Positions 17,601 through 28,072 of a stretch of DNA of 64,000 bases are shown here, piece after piece. Position numbers and translations under genes: made by a program. The notes under the pieces are model-generated. The model did not search any database. It saw only the letters and a program-made list of their open reading frames with translations, and was not told the origin of the DNA. Within the stretch, counting starts at the first letter, position 1; each line of letters begins with the position of its first letter. Source of the stretch: Azospira inquinata (GTDB lineage Bacteria > Pseudomonadota > Gammaproteobacteria > Burkholderiales > Rhodocyclaceae); the NCBI RefSeq assembly GCF_018905915.1, contig NZ_CP064782.1, positions 2,356,001 to 2,420,000 on the forward strand, read 5' to 3'.

Positions 17601-17708
17601 TCGAATCAAAATTGCCCCGATTGTTCCCCCGGGGGTGTGAAAAAGTTGGCGCTTACGCAATAATGGGCCTCCGGGATCAATTCTTTCCAAATGGGTAAAG
17701 GTTAAACA

Positions 17709-18371
17709 ATGCAGGCAGCAAAGGGCTTGAGCGTGGCGACGTTACAAAATCTCCCCATGTTCAAGCAGGTTCCCTCGGCGTATCTGGAGCAGCTGGTGCG
17801 GGTTGCCGCCTACCGGAAGGTGCCCCGGGGAACCCTGGTGGTGCGCTCCGGGGACGCCACCGATTCCCTTTATGTGCTCATCAGCGGCAGCATGAAGGTG
17901 CTGAACAGCGACGAGGAAGGCCGGGAAGTGATCCTGGCCATTCTCGGTCCGGGGGAATTTTTCGGGGAAATGGGCCTCATCGACGGCAGCCCCCGCTCCG
18001 CCAATGTGCTGGCCATTGAACCCTGCGAACTGCTGATCCTGGCCCGTAACGACTTCAAACGCTGTCTGGCAGACAATTTCGAGGTTTCCCTCTACCTCAT
18101 GCGCAGCCTGGTGCAGCGCCTGCGGGAGGCGGATCAGAAAATCGAAAGCCTGGCCCTGATGGATGTGTTTGGCCGGGTGGCCAAGCTGCTCCTGGAATTT
18201 TCCACGGTCCAGGAAGACGGCCAGCGGGTGGTGGCCCGCAAACTGACCAAGCAGGACATCGCCAAAATGATCGGCGCCTCCCGGGAAATGGTGAGCCGGG
18301 TGATGAAAGACCTGGAAGCCAACGGCTATATCCAGACGGAAGGCAGCCGCATCATCCTCCACGCGCCTTGA
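17709..18371 (+). CDS. Crp/Fnr-family transcriptional regulator
   Basis: A 220-aa regulator. The N-terminal cyclic-nucleotide-binding beta-roll (about 15-130) carries GEFFGEMGLIDGSPRSANVL, which resembles the cAMP phosphate-binding cassette (GE-x-GL-x(5)-RSA) of Crp. The C-terminal winged helix (about 165-212) has LTKQDIAKMIGASREMVSRVMKDLEANG. There are no N-terminal cysteines for an Fe-S cluster, so it is Crp-like, not Fnr-like. It lies between trxB (divergent) and ftsK. The regulon cannot be deduced. Confidence 0.9.
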   Translation: MQAAKGLSVATLQNLPMFKQVPSAYLEQLVRVAAYRKVPRGTLVVRSGDATDSLYVLISGSMKVLNSDEEGREVILAILGPGEFFGEMGLIDGSPRSANVLAIEPCELLILARNDFKRCLADNFEVSLYLMRSLVQRLREADQKIESLALMDVFGRVAKLLLEFSTVQEDGQRVVARKLTKQDIAKMIGASREMVSRVMKDLEANGYIQTEGSRIILHAP

Positions 18372-18444
18372 AGGGCGCCTGCCCGGGCGGCCCGGGCCTC
18401 CGGCGGGCACAAATGCTTACAAGACCGGAGCGATTCGGGAACGT

Positions 18445-18450
18445 TATAAT
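18445..18450 (+). promoter_or_regulatory. -10 element of ftsK
   Basis: TATAAT 44 bases before the ftsK ATG, downstream of a GC-rich palindromic stretch after the Crp-like gene. No good -35 is seen. Confidence 0.35.
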
Positions 18451-18494
18451 TCTCCAAGCACTTTGCCGCGATCCGAATTTTCTGACCCCCTTTG

Positions 18495-20801
18495 ATGCCC
18501 AATTCTCCCCGTTCCGGCCGTGACCGTTCTCCCAGTCCCCTGCCGGAAAAAATCGCCCTGATACTCCAAGAGTCCCGCTGGCTAGGGCTGGTGGCCGTGG
18601 CCCTGTTCCTGGCCATGGCCCTGTGGGGGTATGACCGGGGCGATCCGGGCTGGTCCCATTCCGCCCAGACCGGGGCCCTCCATAACCCGGTGGGCCGCTT
18701 CGGCGCCTGGCTGGCGGATTTGCTCCTCTACGTTTTCGGCCTCTCCGCCTGGTGGTGGATCGGCCTGCTCCTGGCCCTGGTGTGGTGGGGCTATCGCCGC
18801 CTGGACGGCCTGCGCACCGCCGATAACCGGCCCCTCTACATTGCCGGGGGCGGTTTTCTGGTACTGCTCCTGGCCAGTTCGGGCCTGGAAGCCCTGCGTT
18901 TCTATACCCTGCGTACCCCTTTGCCCCTTTCTCCCGGCGGTATGCTGGGCTTGGAACTGAGCGGCGCCGCTATCCGCTACCTGGGTTACACGGGGGCCAC
19001 CCTGTTTTTGCTGGCCCTGGTGCTCCTGGGCTGGAGCCTCTTTTCCGGCATGTCCTGGCTGGGCTTTTTCGAGCGCCTGGGGGGCTGGCTGGAAACCGTC
19101 TTCTTCCTCGGGCGCAACCAGGTAGAACGCTGGCAGGATCAGCGTATCGGACGGGAAGTGGCCCGGGAGCGGGAAGCGGTGGTGCAGGTGGAAAAGACCC
19201 GGGTGGCGGAACAGGAGCCGGTGCGCATTGAACGGGTGGAGCCGGAAATCCCCGTGTCCCCCAAGGCGGAAAAGCGCATCGAGCGGGAACGCCAAACCCC
19301 CTTGTTCCCCGAGGCGGTGGAAGGGGGCCAGTTGCCCCCCCTGTACCTGCTGGACCCGCCTCCGGCCCATCCGGAGGTGCCCGCTGCCGAAACCCTGGAA
19401 TTCACCTCCCGCCTCATCGAACGCAAGTTGGCGGATTTTGGCGTTCAGGTGAAGGTGCTGGCCGCCTATCCGGGCCCGGTGGTGACCCGTTACGAAATCG
19501 AACCGGCCACCGGGGTCAAGGGCTCCCAGATCGTCAATCTCTCCCGGGATCTGGCCCGGGCCCTGGCCATGGTTTCGATCCGGGTGGTGGAAACCGTGCC
19601 GGGCAAGTCTTGCATGGCCCTGGAACTGCCCAATCCCAAGCGCCAGACCGTGCGCCTCTCGGAAATTCTCTCCAGCAAGGTCTATCACGATACCGCGTCC
19701 CCTCTGACCGTGACCCTGGGCAAGGACATCGGCGGTCTGCCCGTGGTGGCGGATCTGGCCAAAATGCCCCACCTGCTGGTGGCGGGTACCACCGGTTCGG
19801 GCAAGTCCGTGGGTATCAACGCCATGATCCTGTCCCTGCTCTACAAGGCGGAGCCCAAGGATGTGCGCCTCATTCTGGTGGACCCCAAGATGCTGGAACT
19901 GTCCATCTACGAGGGCATTCCCCACCTGCTGGCCCCCGTGGTGACGGACATGCGCCAGGCGGCCAACGCCCTGTCCTGGTGTGTGGGGGAAATGGATAAG
20001 CGCTACAAGCTCATGAGCGCCCTGGGAGTCCGCAATCTGGCGGGCTACAACGCCAAGCTGCGGGAGGCGGAAAAGGCCGGGCAGAAGATTCCCAACCCCT
20101 TCTCCATCACTCCGGAATCCCCCGAACCCCTGGCGCCTCTGCCCTTCATCGTGGTCATCATCGACGAACTGGCGGACATGATGATGGTGGTGGGCAAAAA
20201 GGTGGAAGAACTCATCGCCCGTCTGGCCCAGAAGGCCCGGGCCTCCGGCATCCATCTGGTGCTGGCCACCCAGCGCCCCAGCGTGGATGTGATTACCGGC
20301 CTGATCAAGGCCAACATTCCCACCCGGATCGCCTTCCAGGTCTCCAGCAAAATCGACTCCCGTACCATCCTGGATCAGATGGGGGCGGAAGCCCTCCTGG
20401 GCCAGGGGGACATGCTCTATCTGGCTCCGGGCACCGGCTATCCCACCCGGGTCCATGGGGCCTTTGTGGCGGATGACGAAGTGCACAAGGTGGTGGATTA
20501 CCTGAAAACCACCGGCGCCCCGGAATACGAAGAAAACGTCCTCACCGGCAGCGGTGACGAAGAGGGGGGCGACGGGGAAGGGGGCGAAGATGGGGACGGG
20601 GAAAAGGATCCCATGTACGACCAGGCGGTGGAAATCGTCCTGCAAACCCGGCGGGCCTCCATTTCCCTGGTTCAGCGCAATTTGCGCATTGGTTACAACC
20701 GGGCTTCCCGCCTCATCGAGGCCATGGAAAAGGCCGGACTGGTCTCCCCCATGGACGGCCGGGGCGGGCGGGAAGTGCTGGCGAGAAAGAGCGAGGAATA
20801 A
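18495..20801 (+). CDS. ftsK: DNA translocase FtsK
   Basis: A 768-aa septal DNA pump that clears chromosome ends during division and activates XerCD at dif. The N-terminus has four or so membrane helices (about residues 30-200, e.g. [15 protein letters not shown] and [14 protein letters not shown]). A short charged linker leads to the motor with Walker [13 protein letters not shown] (about 435), Walker [14 protein letters not shown] (about 555) and [12 protein letters not shown]. The C-terminal gamma winged helix (about 700-768) contains [24 protein letters not shown], which reads KOPS sites. The linker is short compared with E. coli FtsK. It is followed two bases later by lolA. Confidence 0.96.
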   Translation: MPNSPRSGRDRSPSPLPEKIALILQESRWLGLVAVALFLAMALWGYDRGDPGWSHSAQTGALHNPVGRFGAWLADLLLYVFGLSAWWWIGLLLALVWWGYRRLDGLRTADNRPLYIAGGGFLVLLLASSGLEALRFYTLRTPLPLSPGGMLGLELSGAAIRYLGYTGATLFLLALVLLGWSLFSGMSWLGFFERLGGWLETVFFLGRNQVERWQDQRIGREVAREREAVVQVEKTRVAEQEPVRIERVEPEIPVSPKAEKRIERERQTPLFPEAVEGGQLPPLYLLDPPPAHPEVPAAETLEFTSRLIERKLADFGVQVKVLAAYPGPVVTRYEIEPATGVKGSQIVNLSRDLARALAMVSIRVVETVPGKSCMALELPNPKRQTVRLSEILSSKVYHDTASPLTVTLGKDIGGLPVVADLAKMPHLLVAGTTGSGKSVGINAMILSLLYKAEPKDVRLILVDPKMLELSIYEGIPHLLAPVVTDMRQAANALSWCVGEMDKRYKLMSALGVRNLAGYNAKLREAEKAGQKIPNPFSITPESPEPLAPLPFIVVIIDELADMMMVVGKKVEELIARLAQKARASGIHLVLATQRPSVDVITGLIKANIPTRIAFQVSSKIDSRTILDQMGAEALLGQGDMLYLAPGTGYPTRVHGAFVADDEVHKVVDYLKTTGAPEYEENVLTGSGDEEGGDGEGGEDGDGEKDPMYDQAVEIVLQTRRASISLVQRNLRIGYNRASRLIEAMEKAGLVSPMDGRGGREVLARKSEE

Positions 20802-20803
20802 TC

Positions 20804-21463
20804 ATGGCAGCAGCAATACCGGCCCCTTCCCTGACAAACCGCCCCTGGCGCCTCCTGGGCCGGGCCCTGGTGTGGAGCGGCCTGCTGGCCTGGGGCTCCG
20901 CCCAGGCGGGCAACGTGGACACCCTGAAACACTTTCTGGAAAGCTCCCGCAGCCTGCGGGCCGACTTTTCCCAGACCGTCATGGGCAAGAGCGGCCACCG
21001 GCCCCAGGCCTCTTCCGGGGTCATGATGTTCGCCCGGCCCGGCCGCTTTCGCTGGCAGATTGAAAAGCCCTACGCCCAGTTGATGGTGGGGGACGGCAGC
21101 AAGGTGTGGATTTACGATCCGGACCTGAAGCAGGTCACGGTGAAGCGCATGGGCAAGGCCCTGGGCGCCACTCCGGCAGCCTTGCTGGCCGGGGATAACG
21201 CCCTGGAAAAGAATTTCGTCTTAAGCGACGGGGGCAGCCGGGACGGCCTGGAATGGGTGGATGCCACCCCCAAGAGTGCCGATTCCGGCTTTGAAAAGGT
21301 GCGCCTGGGCTTCCAGGGGGACAGTCTGAAAGCCATGGACCTGCTGGACAGCTTCGGCCAGACCACCCATCTGGTCTTCCAGCGGCTGGAGCGGAATCCC
21401 TCCCTGCCCGCCTCCCTGTTCCATTTCAGCGTCCCCGCCGGGGCGGATGTGGTGGGGGAATAG
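20804..21463 (+). CDS. lolA: outer-membrane lipoprotein carrier protein LolA
   Basis: A 219-aa periplasmic chaperone that ferries lipoproteins from LolCDE to LolB. A signal peptide (about 1-36) ends with GSAQA before GNVDTLKHFLESSRSLRADFSQTV. The family-typical GVMMFARPGRFRWQIEKPYAQLMVGDGSKVWIYDPDLKQVTVK follows, and LDSFGQTTHLVF lies near the C-terminus. It has a good ribosome binding site and tight spacing after ftsK, the usual ftsK-lolA-rarA order. Confidence 0.95.
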   Translation: MAAAIPAPSLTNRPWRLLGRALVWSGLLAWGSAQAGNVDTLKHFLESSRSLRADFSQTVMGKSGHRPQASSGVMMFARPGRFRWQIEKPYAQLMVGDGSKVWIYDPDLKQVTVKRMGKALGATPAALLAGDNALEKNFVLSDGGSRDGLEWVDATPKSADSGFEKVRLGFQGDSLKAMDLLDSFGQTTHLVFQRLERNPSLPASLFHFSVPAGADVVGE

Positions 21464-21525
21464 CTTCCCCACCCCCGGCCCTGCCGGTAGGGCCGCTCCC
21501 TTCCTGATTTTCCTGTGATTGTCCC

Positions 21526-22869
21526 GTGAGCGACCTTTTTTCTGATAGCGATCCCCAGGGCTTTTCCCCCGCCGGGGAGAAGCCCGCCCCCTTTGCCCCC
21601 CTGGCCGAACTGCTGCGCCCCGCTACCCTGGACGAGGTCATCGGCCAGACCCACCTGCTCGGCCCGGGCAAACCCCTGCGCCTGGCTTTTGAGTCCGGCA
21701 CCCCCCATTCCATGATTTTCTGGGGCCCTCCCGGGGTGGGCAAAACCACCCTGGCCCGGATTACCGCTAGCGCCTTCGACTGCGCCTTTATCGCCCTGTC
21801 CGCCGTGTTTGCCGGGGTCAAGGACATCCGGGCCGCCATGGAAAAAGCGGAACTGAACCAGGCCCAGGGGCGGCACACCATCCTGTTCGTGGATGAAATT
21901 CACCGCTTCAACAAATCCCAGCAGGACGCCCTGCTGCCCTACGCGGAAAGCGGGCTGGTCACCTTCATCGGCGCTACCACGGAGAACCCCTCCTTCGAGG
22001 TCAATTCCGCCCTCCTTTCCCGGGCCCAGGTCTATGTGCTCAAGTCCCTCACCGACGCCGAGCTAAAGCGCCTGCTGCAACGGGCCCAGGAAAAGGCCCT
22101 GGGCGGCCTGAGCTTCGACGATCTGGCCGTGGATACCATCATCGGCTACGCGGACGGGGACGCCCGGCGCTTCCTCAACCTCCTGGAGCAGTGCCGCACG
22201 GCCGCCGGGGCGGCGGGGGTGGAAAAGATCGACGCCGATTTCATCCAGAACGCCCTGACCTTGAATTCCCGCCGCTTCGACAAGGGCGGGGACAACTTCT
22301 ACGACCAGATTTCCGCCCTGCACAAATCCGTCCGGGGCTCCCACCCGGACGCCGCCCTCTACTGGCTCACCCGCATGCTGGACGGGGGCGCCGATCCCCG
22401 CTATCTGGCCCGGCGCATTGTGCGTATGGCTTGGGAAGACATCGGTCTGGCCGACCCCCGGGCCATGCAGATCGCCAATGACGCGGCTCTGACCTACGAA
22501 CGCCTGGGCAGCCCGGAAGGGGAGCTGGCCCTGGGCCAGGCGGTCATCTACCTGGCCGTGGCCGCCAAAAGCAACGCCGGCTACATGGCCTACAACCAGG
22601 CCCGGGCCTTCGTAAAACAGGACAAAAGCCGGGAAGTCCCGGTCCACCTGCGCAACGCCCCCACCAAGCTCATGAAAGAACTGGGCTACGGCCACGACTA
22701 CCGCTACGCCCACGACGAACCCAACGCCTATGCGGCGGGGGAAACCTATTTCCCCGAGGGCATCGGAGAACCCGGGTGGTATCAGCCAACTCCGCGGGGA
22801 TTGGAGATTAAGATTGGGGAAAAGCTGGAGCAGTTGAAGAAGTGGGATGAAGAGGCGGGTAAGAAATGA
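21526..22869 (+). CDS. rarA: replication-associated recombination protein A (AAA+ ATPase)
   Basis: A 447-aa AAA+ protein of the RarA/MgsA/WRNIP1 family that acts at stalled replication forks with SSB. It shows PLAELLRPATLDEVIGQTHLLG, Walker A GPPGVGKTTLA, Walker B ILFVDEIHRFNKSQQDALLP and sensor 1 IGATTENPSFEVNSALLSR. The C-terminal MgsA domain has RGSHPDAALYWLTRMLDGGADPRYLARR. The start is GTG at 21526; no ATG fits. An intrinsic terminator follows the stop. Confidence 0.96.
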   Translation: MSDLFSDSDPQGFSPAGEKPAPFAPLAELLRPATLDEVIGQTHLLGPGKPLRLAFESGTPHSMIFWGPPGVGKTTLARITASAFDCAFIALSAVFAGVKDIRAAMEKAELNQAQGRHTILFVDEIHRFNKSQQDALLPYAESGLVTFIGATTENPSFEVNSALLSRAQVYVLKSLTDAELKRLLQRAQEKALGGLSFDDLAVDTIIGYADGDARRFLNLLEQCRTAAGAAGVEKIDADFIQNALTLNSRRFDKGGDNFYDQISALHKSVRGSHPDAALYWLTRMLDGGADPRYLARRIVRMAWEDIGLADPRAMQIANDAALTYERLGSPEGELALGQAVIYLAVAAKSNAGYMAYNQARAFVKQDKSREVPVHLRNAPTKLMKELGYGHDYRYAHDEPNAYAAGETYFPEGIGEPGWYQPTPRGLEIKIGEKLEQLKKWDEEAGKK

Positions 22870-22890
22870 AGCGCCTTAGGGTGCTTTTTT
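22869..22890 (+). terminator. rho-independent terminator after rarA
   Basis: AAGCGCC and GGTGCTT form a compact stem around a short loop, followed by a run of T. It overlaps the last base of rarA. Confidence 0.8.
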
Positions 22891-23156
22891 CTGGGAACTC
22901 GTAAAAAATTTTTTAAAATAATAAAAATATTGTGTTGATAATATCTAAAATTCTTTTCGTGTATAAAACTTCTATATAAAGAAGATATGGGCAGTTGGGT
23001 AAGTTGAATTATTGATTGGTGGGCGGAATACGTGCCATCCGATATTTTTTGTGAAAATAAAGGTTGGTTTGAAGGGTAAAAAATAGTATTTTATATAAAA
23101 TAATTTCCCTTATTTGAATTGATTGGATTGATATTTCTAGGGGGCTGGAAAAATAA

Positions 23157-23903
23157 ATGGCAGAGAGAATTTATTTGCTGATAAAAATATTTGACAAAGA
23201 AGAGTATGCGGATGCGTTCGTCCAGAAGGGTGAGTTGTATTGCAGAACCCTCGGCGAGTTTAAGCGAAGTGATGAGGAAGATGGGCGAGGTGATAGGTTT
23301 GAAGCTGTAACAGATTGGCATCAAGCAGATAAGGTTAAGCTTGCTATCACCTTTAAAGACAAAGATGGTTTTGAAAAAACCTTGCCAATTGAAAAGCTGG
23401 CTGGACCGGTTATCAGCCAAAATAAAGGCTACGATAGGCTCAATCTTTACTGTATGTATGCAGTAAAAGCTCCAGAATTTGAAGGATCATATGAGACTGA
23501 AGAGGAACGGATAGCTATCGTTGAGAAAATAAATGGAATGCTCAAGGAAAAAATCACCATAAGCGATGTTCTCCTATCTCTGGGTAAATTCGCAGTTGTT
23601 GTCTACCAGGTTGAGGACTTCATTAATAGGGTTAAGCAAGCAGCGCAAGAGAAGAGCTTTGTTTGCTGGAATGGGCTGATTGGCTACTACGACCCAGATA
23701 CCTTTCATGGAAGTTTCATGGAGCTTGAAAGTGTTTTTAGAAAGAGACATACCTATGAACATCAGAGTGAGTATCGATTTGCCTTTAACTCATTCGAGCC
23801 AGAAGGAGATAAGTTTTTTCATCTTGGTTCGTTGGAGGATATTGCTATAAAAATTCCAACAAGAGAAATAAATGATAAACTTCAACTGAAACTTGCGGAT
23901 TGA
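23157..23903 (+). CDS. hypothetical 248-aa protein in AT-rich insert
   Basis: A soluble, charged protein starting MAERIYLLIKIFDKEEYADAF, with GELYCRTLGEFKR, an acidic-basic EEDGRGDRFEAV, LAGPVISQ, and later WNGLIGYYDPDTFHG and KRHTYEHQSEYRFAFNSF. The pattern of an N-terminal IKxFxxxxYAxxFxxGxLYxxTLxxF plus a late YxxQxEYRF resembles scattered accessory proteins of the DUF2971-like type, but I cannot assign it firmly. There is no membrane segment or signal peptide. Codon use and AT content differ from all neighbours, suggesting transfer. A role in defence or stress is possible but has no direct support here. The ribosome binding site is weak. Confidence 0.75.
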   Translation: MAERIYLLIKIFDKEEYADAFVQKGELYCRTLGEFKRSDEEDGRGDRFEAVTDWHQADKVKLAITFKDKDGFEKTLPIEKLAGPVISQNKGYDRLNLYCMYAVKAPEFEGSYETEEERIAIVEKINGMLKEKITISDVLLSLGKFAVVVYQVEDFINRVKQAAQEKSFVCWNGLIGYYDPDTFHGSFMELESVFRKRHTYEHQSEYRFAFNSFEPEGDKFFHLGSLEDIAIKIPTREINDKLQLKLAD

Positions 23904-24002
23904 TTCTCTTGTTGCAAGTAAATATATTTACTTGCTTGTTAAATGGGAAGGCGTGTCAAAAGGTGATTTTCTTTGTTTAAATAAAAGCTGGCGTTTTGTC
24001 CG

Positions 24003-24221
24003 CTATTTTGGTCTAAGTGGAATGCCAACATTGGATAATTTTTTCGGCGGGTTTAATCCTAACTTATTTAACTGATTAAAGACATCAGGAGCCATGAAGC
24101 TCATGATTGGCTCATCGGTCGTTGGAGTCTTCAATGCTTCGATAGCACCTTGGGCTCTAAAGAAGCAGTATAGGCCCCATCCTTTATCATGGATGGGGCT
24201 AAAAAGAAATCCCCCATTCCG
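24003..24221 (-). pseudogene. possible remnant of an unknown gene (3' part)
   Basis: On the minus strand 72 codons are open up to a TAG (24003-24005), without a start codon near the beginning. The translation looks protein-like: PIHDKGWGLYCFFRAQG, then AIEALKTPTTDEPIMSF, then VFNQLNKLGLNPPKKL. It is bounded upstream by a stop in the same frame (24222-24224). I do not recognise it. It could be a decayed fragment of a mobile or accessory gene, or chance. Confidence 0.3.
24173..24200. repeat. strong inverted repeat in AT-rich insert
   Basis: GGCCCCATCC (24173-24182) and GGATGGGGCT (24191-24200) form nine perfect pairs plus one G-T around an 8-base loop. No U-tract follows on either strand (plus side continues AAAAAG), so it is not a typical terminator. 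Confidence 0.7.
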
Positions 24222-24374
24222 TTAATGTAGATCTAAAGCTATTATGACGGATATTATCTGAAGGTGCTTCTGGATAGCGCTACGATCGGTCGCCGAAGCA
24301 GCGTCTTTGGCCGGTGATCGGTTGAAGGGAGGCTTTCCCCTTCCTCCCCCAAATCGAACCTCCACCGCCTCGCG

Positions 24375-24380
24375 TATAAT
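24375..24380 (+). promoter_or_regulatory. -10 element of serS
   Basis: TATAAT about 160 bases before the serS ATG, in CGCGTATAATGCGG. The -35 is poor. The long leader contains a hairpin GGCGGA/TCCGCC (24465-24470/24492-24497). Confidence 0.5.
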
Positions 24381-24528
24381 GCGGCCCAGACCTTGGTTGC
24401 CAAGGACGGTTTCCGGCCGGGGGCCGGGAGGCTGCTTTCCCTGGTTCCCTTTGCTGAAGAATTGGGCGGAGTGGGGCTTGTTGCCTTGCCCTCCGCCGTG
24501 TCATGCCCCGCTGGGATCAGAACCCTAA

Positions 24529-25827
<1,299 letters not shown>

Positions 25828-25860
25828 TCCCCTCCCTGGGCCTTAGGGCTCCGCCTTCCC

Positions 25861-25892
25861 AACCCCGGCCTGGTGCCGGGGTTTTGTTTTTG
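25861..25892 (+). terminator. rho-independent terminator after serS
   Basis: AACCCCGGC pairs with GCCGGGGTT around a 5-base loop, followed by TTGTTTTTG. Confidence 0.9.
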
Positions 25893-26199
25893 GGGGCAGG
25901 CGAAAGGGGCCCGGGGCCAGGAAGGGAGCCGGTGTTGGCTGGTCGCTACCGGGCACGGGAAGCCTCCGAGCCGCAACGGGGAATGGGGCCGGTGGTGTGA
26001 CCTGGGCCGGACCGGCGGGCGGGCTCCCTTATGGGGAAAGGCTTGGAGCTAGGGGGAGGAGGGAAGACGTCCTGCCCAGGCTAGGGAAGGGGCAGGCTTC
26101 GGGTATTGAAGCGTCGCCAGGGCTGGGGTGTAGCTGTGTGGGAAGCGCCAAGCAGGGGCAGGCAAGCCCCAGGAAAAGGCCCGAGGAAAAGACGCCAAG

Positions 26200-26228
26200 A
26201 AAAAAGCGGCCAATCCCCAGGCGCCGCC
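26200..26228 (-). terminator. terminator after mltF
   Basis: On the minus strand GCGGC (26223-26227) pairs with GCCGC (26206-26210) and is followed by TTTTTTC. The stem is short. Confidence 0.5.
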
Positions 26229-26256
26229 ATCGCTCCCCTTAGCCCCGCCCACCCCC

Positions 26257-27645
26257 TCAATGGGCCTTCAGCCCTGGTCCTTCCGTCTTGGCGATCAGGT
26301 CCTGGGCCGGGTGGAAGGGCAGTTCCCGGCGACAGAGGATGTCGTAGAACATGCGCACGTTTTCCACCATGATCACCGCTTCCCCGCCCCGGGCCCGGCC
26401 CGCCCGCAGCCGGGTGTAATACTGGGGCCGGGAGAGGAGGGGCAGCACCCGCTTCATGTCGAACCAGGAATTGGGGTCGGCCTTGAGTCGGGGAGCGATC
26501 TGCTGGGCCCCGTTGAAATGGCCCCGGCCCAGGTTGTAGGCGGCTAGGGCCATCCAGGTCCGGTCCGGTTCCTGCACGGCGGCGGGCAACTGTTCCCGCA
26601 GCCAGGCCAGATAGCGGGCCCCGGCCGTAATGCTCTGCTGGCTGTCCAGCCGGTTGGTGACCCCCATCCGGTCCGCCGTGTCCTCCGTGAGCATCATCAT
26701 GCCCCGCACATTGGTGTAGCTGGTGGCTAAAGGGTCCCAGCCCGATTCCTGGTAGGCCAGGGCGGCCAAAAGGCGCCAGTCCAGGGCGGTGGCGGCCTGG
26801 GCGGCCTGGAAGTGCTTGCGGAACTTGGGCAGCACGGCCTGGATGCGGTCAATGAACTGCACCACGTCCTGCTGCTGGAGCCGCTGAATGTGGCCGAAAT
26901 ACCGGTCTTCCAGCCGGTCCAGGGTGCCGTCCTTGGCCACCCGGCCCAGATAGGCTTCCGCCTTGGCGATCAGCTCCGGATCGGTCTGCCGGGGAAATAT
27001 CCAGGAAATGGGCTGTTCCCGACCCATGTCCAACTGGGAGACCAGCTGGGGGTAATAGTTCTGGGCCACATCCAGCACCGGGGCGTCGGTGAGGGCCAGG
27101 CCCACCCGCTTTTCCGCCACCGCCTGGAGCAGATCCAGGTCGCTCCATTCCGGATGTTCCTGAACCACCAAAGGCGGGTTGAGGGCCGGGATGGCGGCGA
27201 GAATTTCCGCGTGCCGGGCCCGGGCCACCACATGGACGGTGGCCCCGGCCAGCTGGGACAGATCGGTGATGGGCCGGGCGGATTCATGCTGCACCAGTAC
27301 GTGGCCGCTCTGGTAGAAGGGCGTGGTGGCCTGAAAATCCTGGTCGTCGGAGCGCTCCCGGGTCAGCCAGGCGGCCCCCAGGTGGCCCCGGCCTTCCGCC
27401 AGGGCCTGGCGCACTTCCCGGTAGTTGCCCACCACCAGAAACCGGGCCCGCACCCCCGTTTCCCGGGCGAAGCCCGCCGCCAGATCGTGTTCAAAGCCGC
27501 TTTCCCGGCCCTGGTCGTCCTTGGCGTAGGTGAGGGGCCCGGCGCAGGTCACCACCACCAGCTCATCCCCCGCCTGCCAGGGACGCACCTTCCCACTGTC
27601 GCAGGACTGGAGCAGACAGGCCAGGGGCAACAGCAGGGTGGGCAA
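26257..27645 (-). CDS. mltF: membrane-bound lytic murein transglycosylase F
   Basis: About 462 aa. An N-terminal lipoprotein-like segment (LPLACLLQSC) is followed by a periplasmic solute-binding-type domain (GDELVVVTCAGPLTYAKDDQ through ISWIFPRQTDPELI, about 20-260) and a lytic transglycosylase domain (about 280-440). The catalytic Glu lies in AALAYQESGWDPLATS, with VRGMMMLTEDTADRMGV and ALAAYNLGRGHFNGA. It cleaves peptidoglycan glycan strands to 1,6-anhydro ends at the outer membrane. The start is uncertain: TTG at 27645 gives a short signal peptide, and a rare start 15 or so codons upstream would give a better one. Confidence 0.92.
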   Translation of the reverse strand: MPTLLLPLACLLQSCDSGKVRPWQAGDELVVVTCAGPLTYAKDDQGRESGFEHDLAAGFARETGVRARFLVVGNYREVRQALAEGRGHLGAAWLTRERSDDQDFQATTPFYQSGHVLVQHESARPITDLSQLAGATVHVVARARHAEILAAIPALNPPLVVQEHPEWSDLDLLQAVAEKRVGLALTDAPVLDVAQNYYPQLVSQLDMGREQPISWIFPRQTDPELIAKAEAYLGRVAKDGTLDRLEDRYFGHIQRLQQQDVVQFIDRIQAVLPKFRKHFQAAQAATALDWRLLAALAYQESGWDPLATSYTNVRGMMMLTEDTADRMGVTNRLDSQQSITAGARYLAWLREQLPAAVQEPDRTWMALAAYNLGRGHFNGAQQIAPRLKADPNSWFDMKRVLPLLSRPQYYTRLRAGRARGGEAVIMVENVRMFYDILCRRELPFHPAQDLIAKTEGPGLKAH

Positions 27646-27814
27646 CCAGCGGGAAAGGCGGGGGGGCAGGGGCAGAATGATGGTTTTCCGGGGGACAAAG
27701 CCTGGGATTCTGCCACGCCCCGGCCTCGCGTCAAAATCCGGGATCGGGTAGAATCAGCCCCCTTGCAGAGCATCCGCTCCCGGCCCGGTTTCTCCAGGCC
27801 CCGGCTGCTCTTCC

Positions 27815-27907
27815 GGTGGGGTACCGAAGTGGCCATAACGGCGCTGACTCGAAATCAGATGGTCAGGGTAACCTGGCACGCGGGTTCGAATCCCGCCCCC
27901 ACCGCCA
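27815..27907 (+). tRNA. tRNA-Ser(CGA)
   Basis: A 93-nt tRNA. The acceptor stem GGTGGGG pairs with CCCCACC, followed by discriminator G and an encoded CCA. The anticodon loop CTCGAAA holds CGA and reads UCG. A long variable arm (TGGTCAGGGTAACCTGGCA) and the T-arm GCGGG-TTCGAAT-CCCGC are typical of tRNA-Ser. A TAGAAT -10-like box lies at 27749-27754. Confidence 0.96.
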
Positions 27908-28072
27908 AGCCTTTTTCCTTTTCCCCGAGTGGTGTTGCTCAAGCCTGCCCGTCCAGGGCCGGGCGGGGCGGGCGTTGGCCCCTTGAGCCCTGGGGCAAAG
28001 GTCATCTCGGGCTTTCCCTTCAGCGTCCCCTGGGGCGCCCCTTGCAGGCTGGGGCCCCGTCCATGACTGACC

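Larger units (their letters stand above)
22891..24240. other. AT-rich accessory insert between rarA and serS
   Basis: Base composition drops sharply from the GC-rich surroundings to AT-rich from about 22.9 to 24.24 kb and returns near 24.29 kb. The insert holds one intact unknown gene (23157-23903), a probable gene remnant on the other strand and a strong inverted repeat. It splits the ftsK-lolA-rarA-serS order common in betaproteobacteria. No integrase, transposase or clean flanking repeats are seen. The 266 bp before the gene hold only AT-rich promoter-like sequence. Confidence 0.75.
25828..26256. other. intergenic stretch between serS and mltF
   Basis: 429 bp between convergent genes. Terminators for serS and mltF lie at its two ends. 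The middle is GC-rich without coding signal, repeat or RNA gene that I can support. Confidence 0.5.

Noticed and set aside
23893..24075. 60-aa open frame after the AT-rich insert gene
   Set aside because: No ribosome binding site, overlaps the preceding gene end, and has no protein-like pattern; the opposite strand looks more coding-like.
22881..24275. Short imperfect direct repeat (GGTGCTT...CTGG) at both edges of the AT-rich insert as an attachment site
   Set aside because: The match is short and gapped and overlaps the rarA terminator; it is not enough to call target duplication or att sites.
25997..26242. Small basic open frames between serS and mltF
   Set aside because: Arg/Gly/Pro-rich low-complexity translations typical of non-coding GC-rich DNA, with no supporting start signals.
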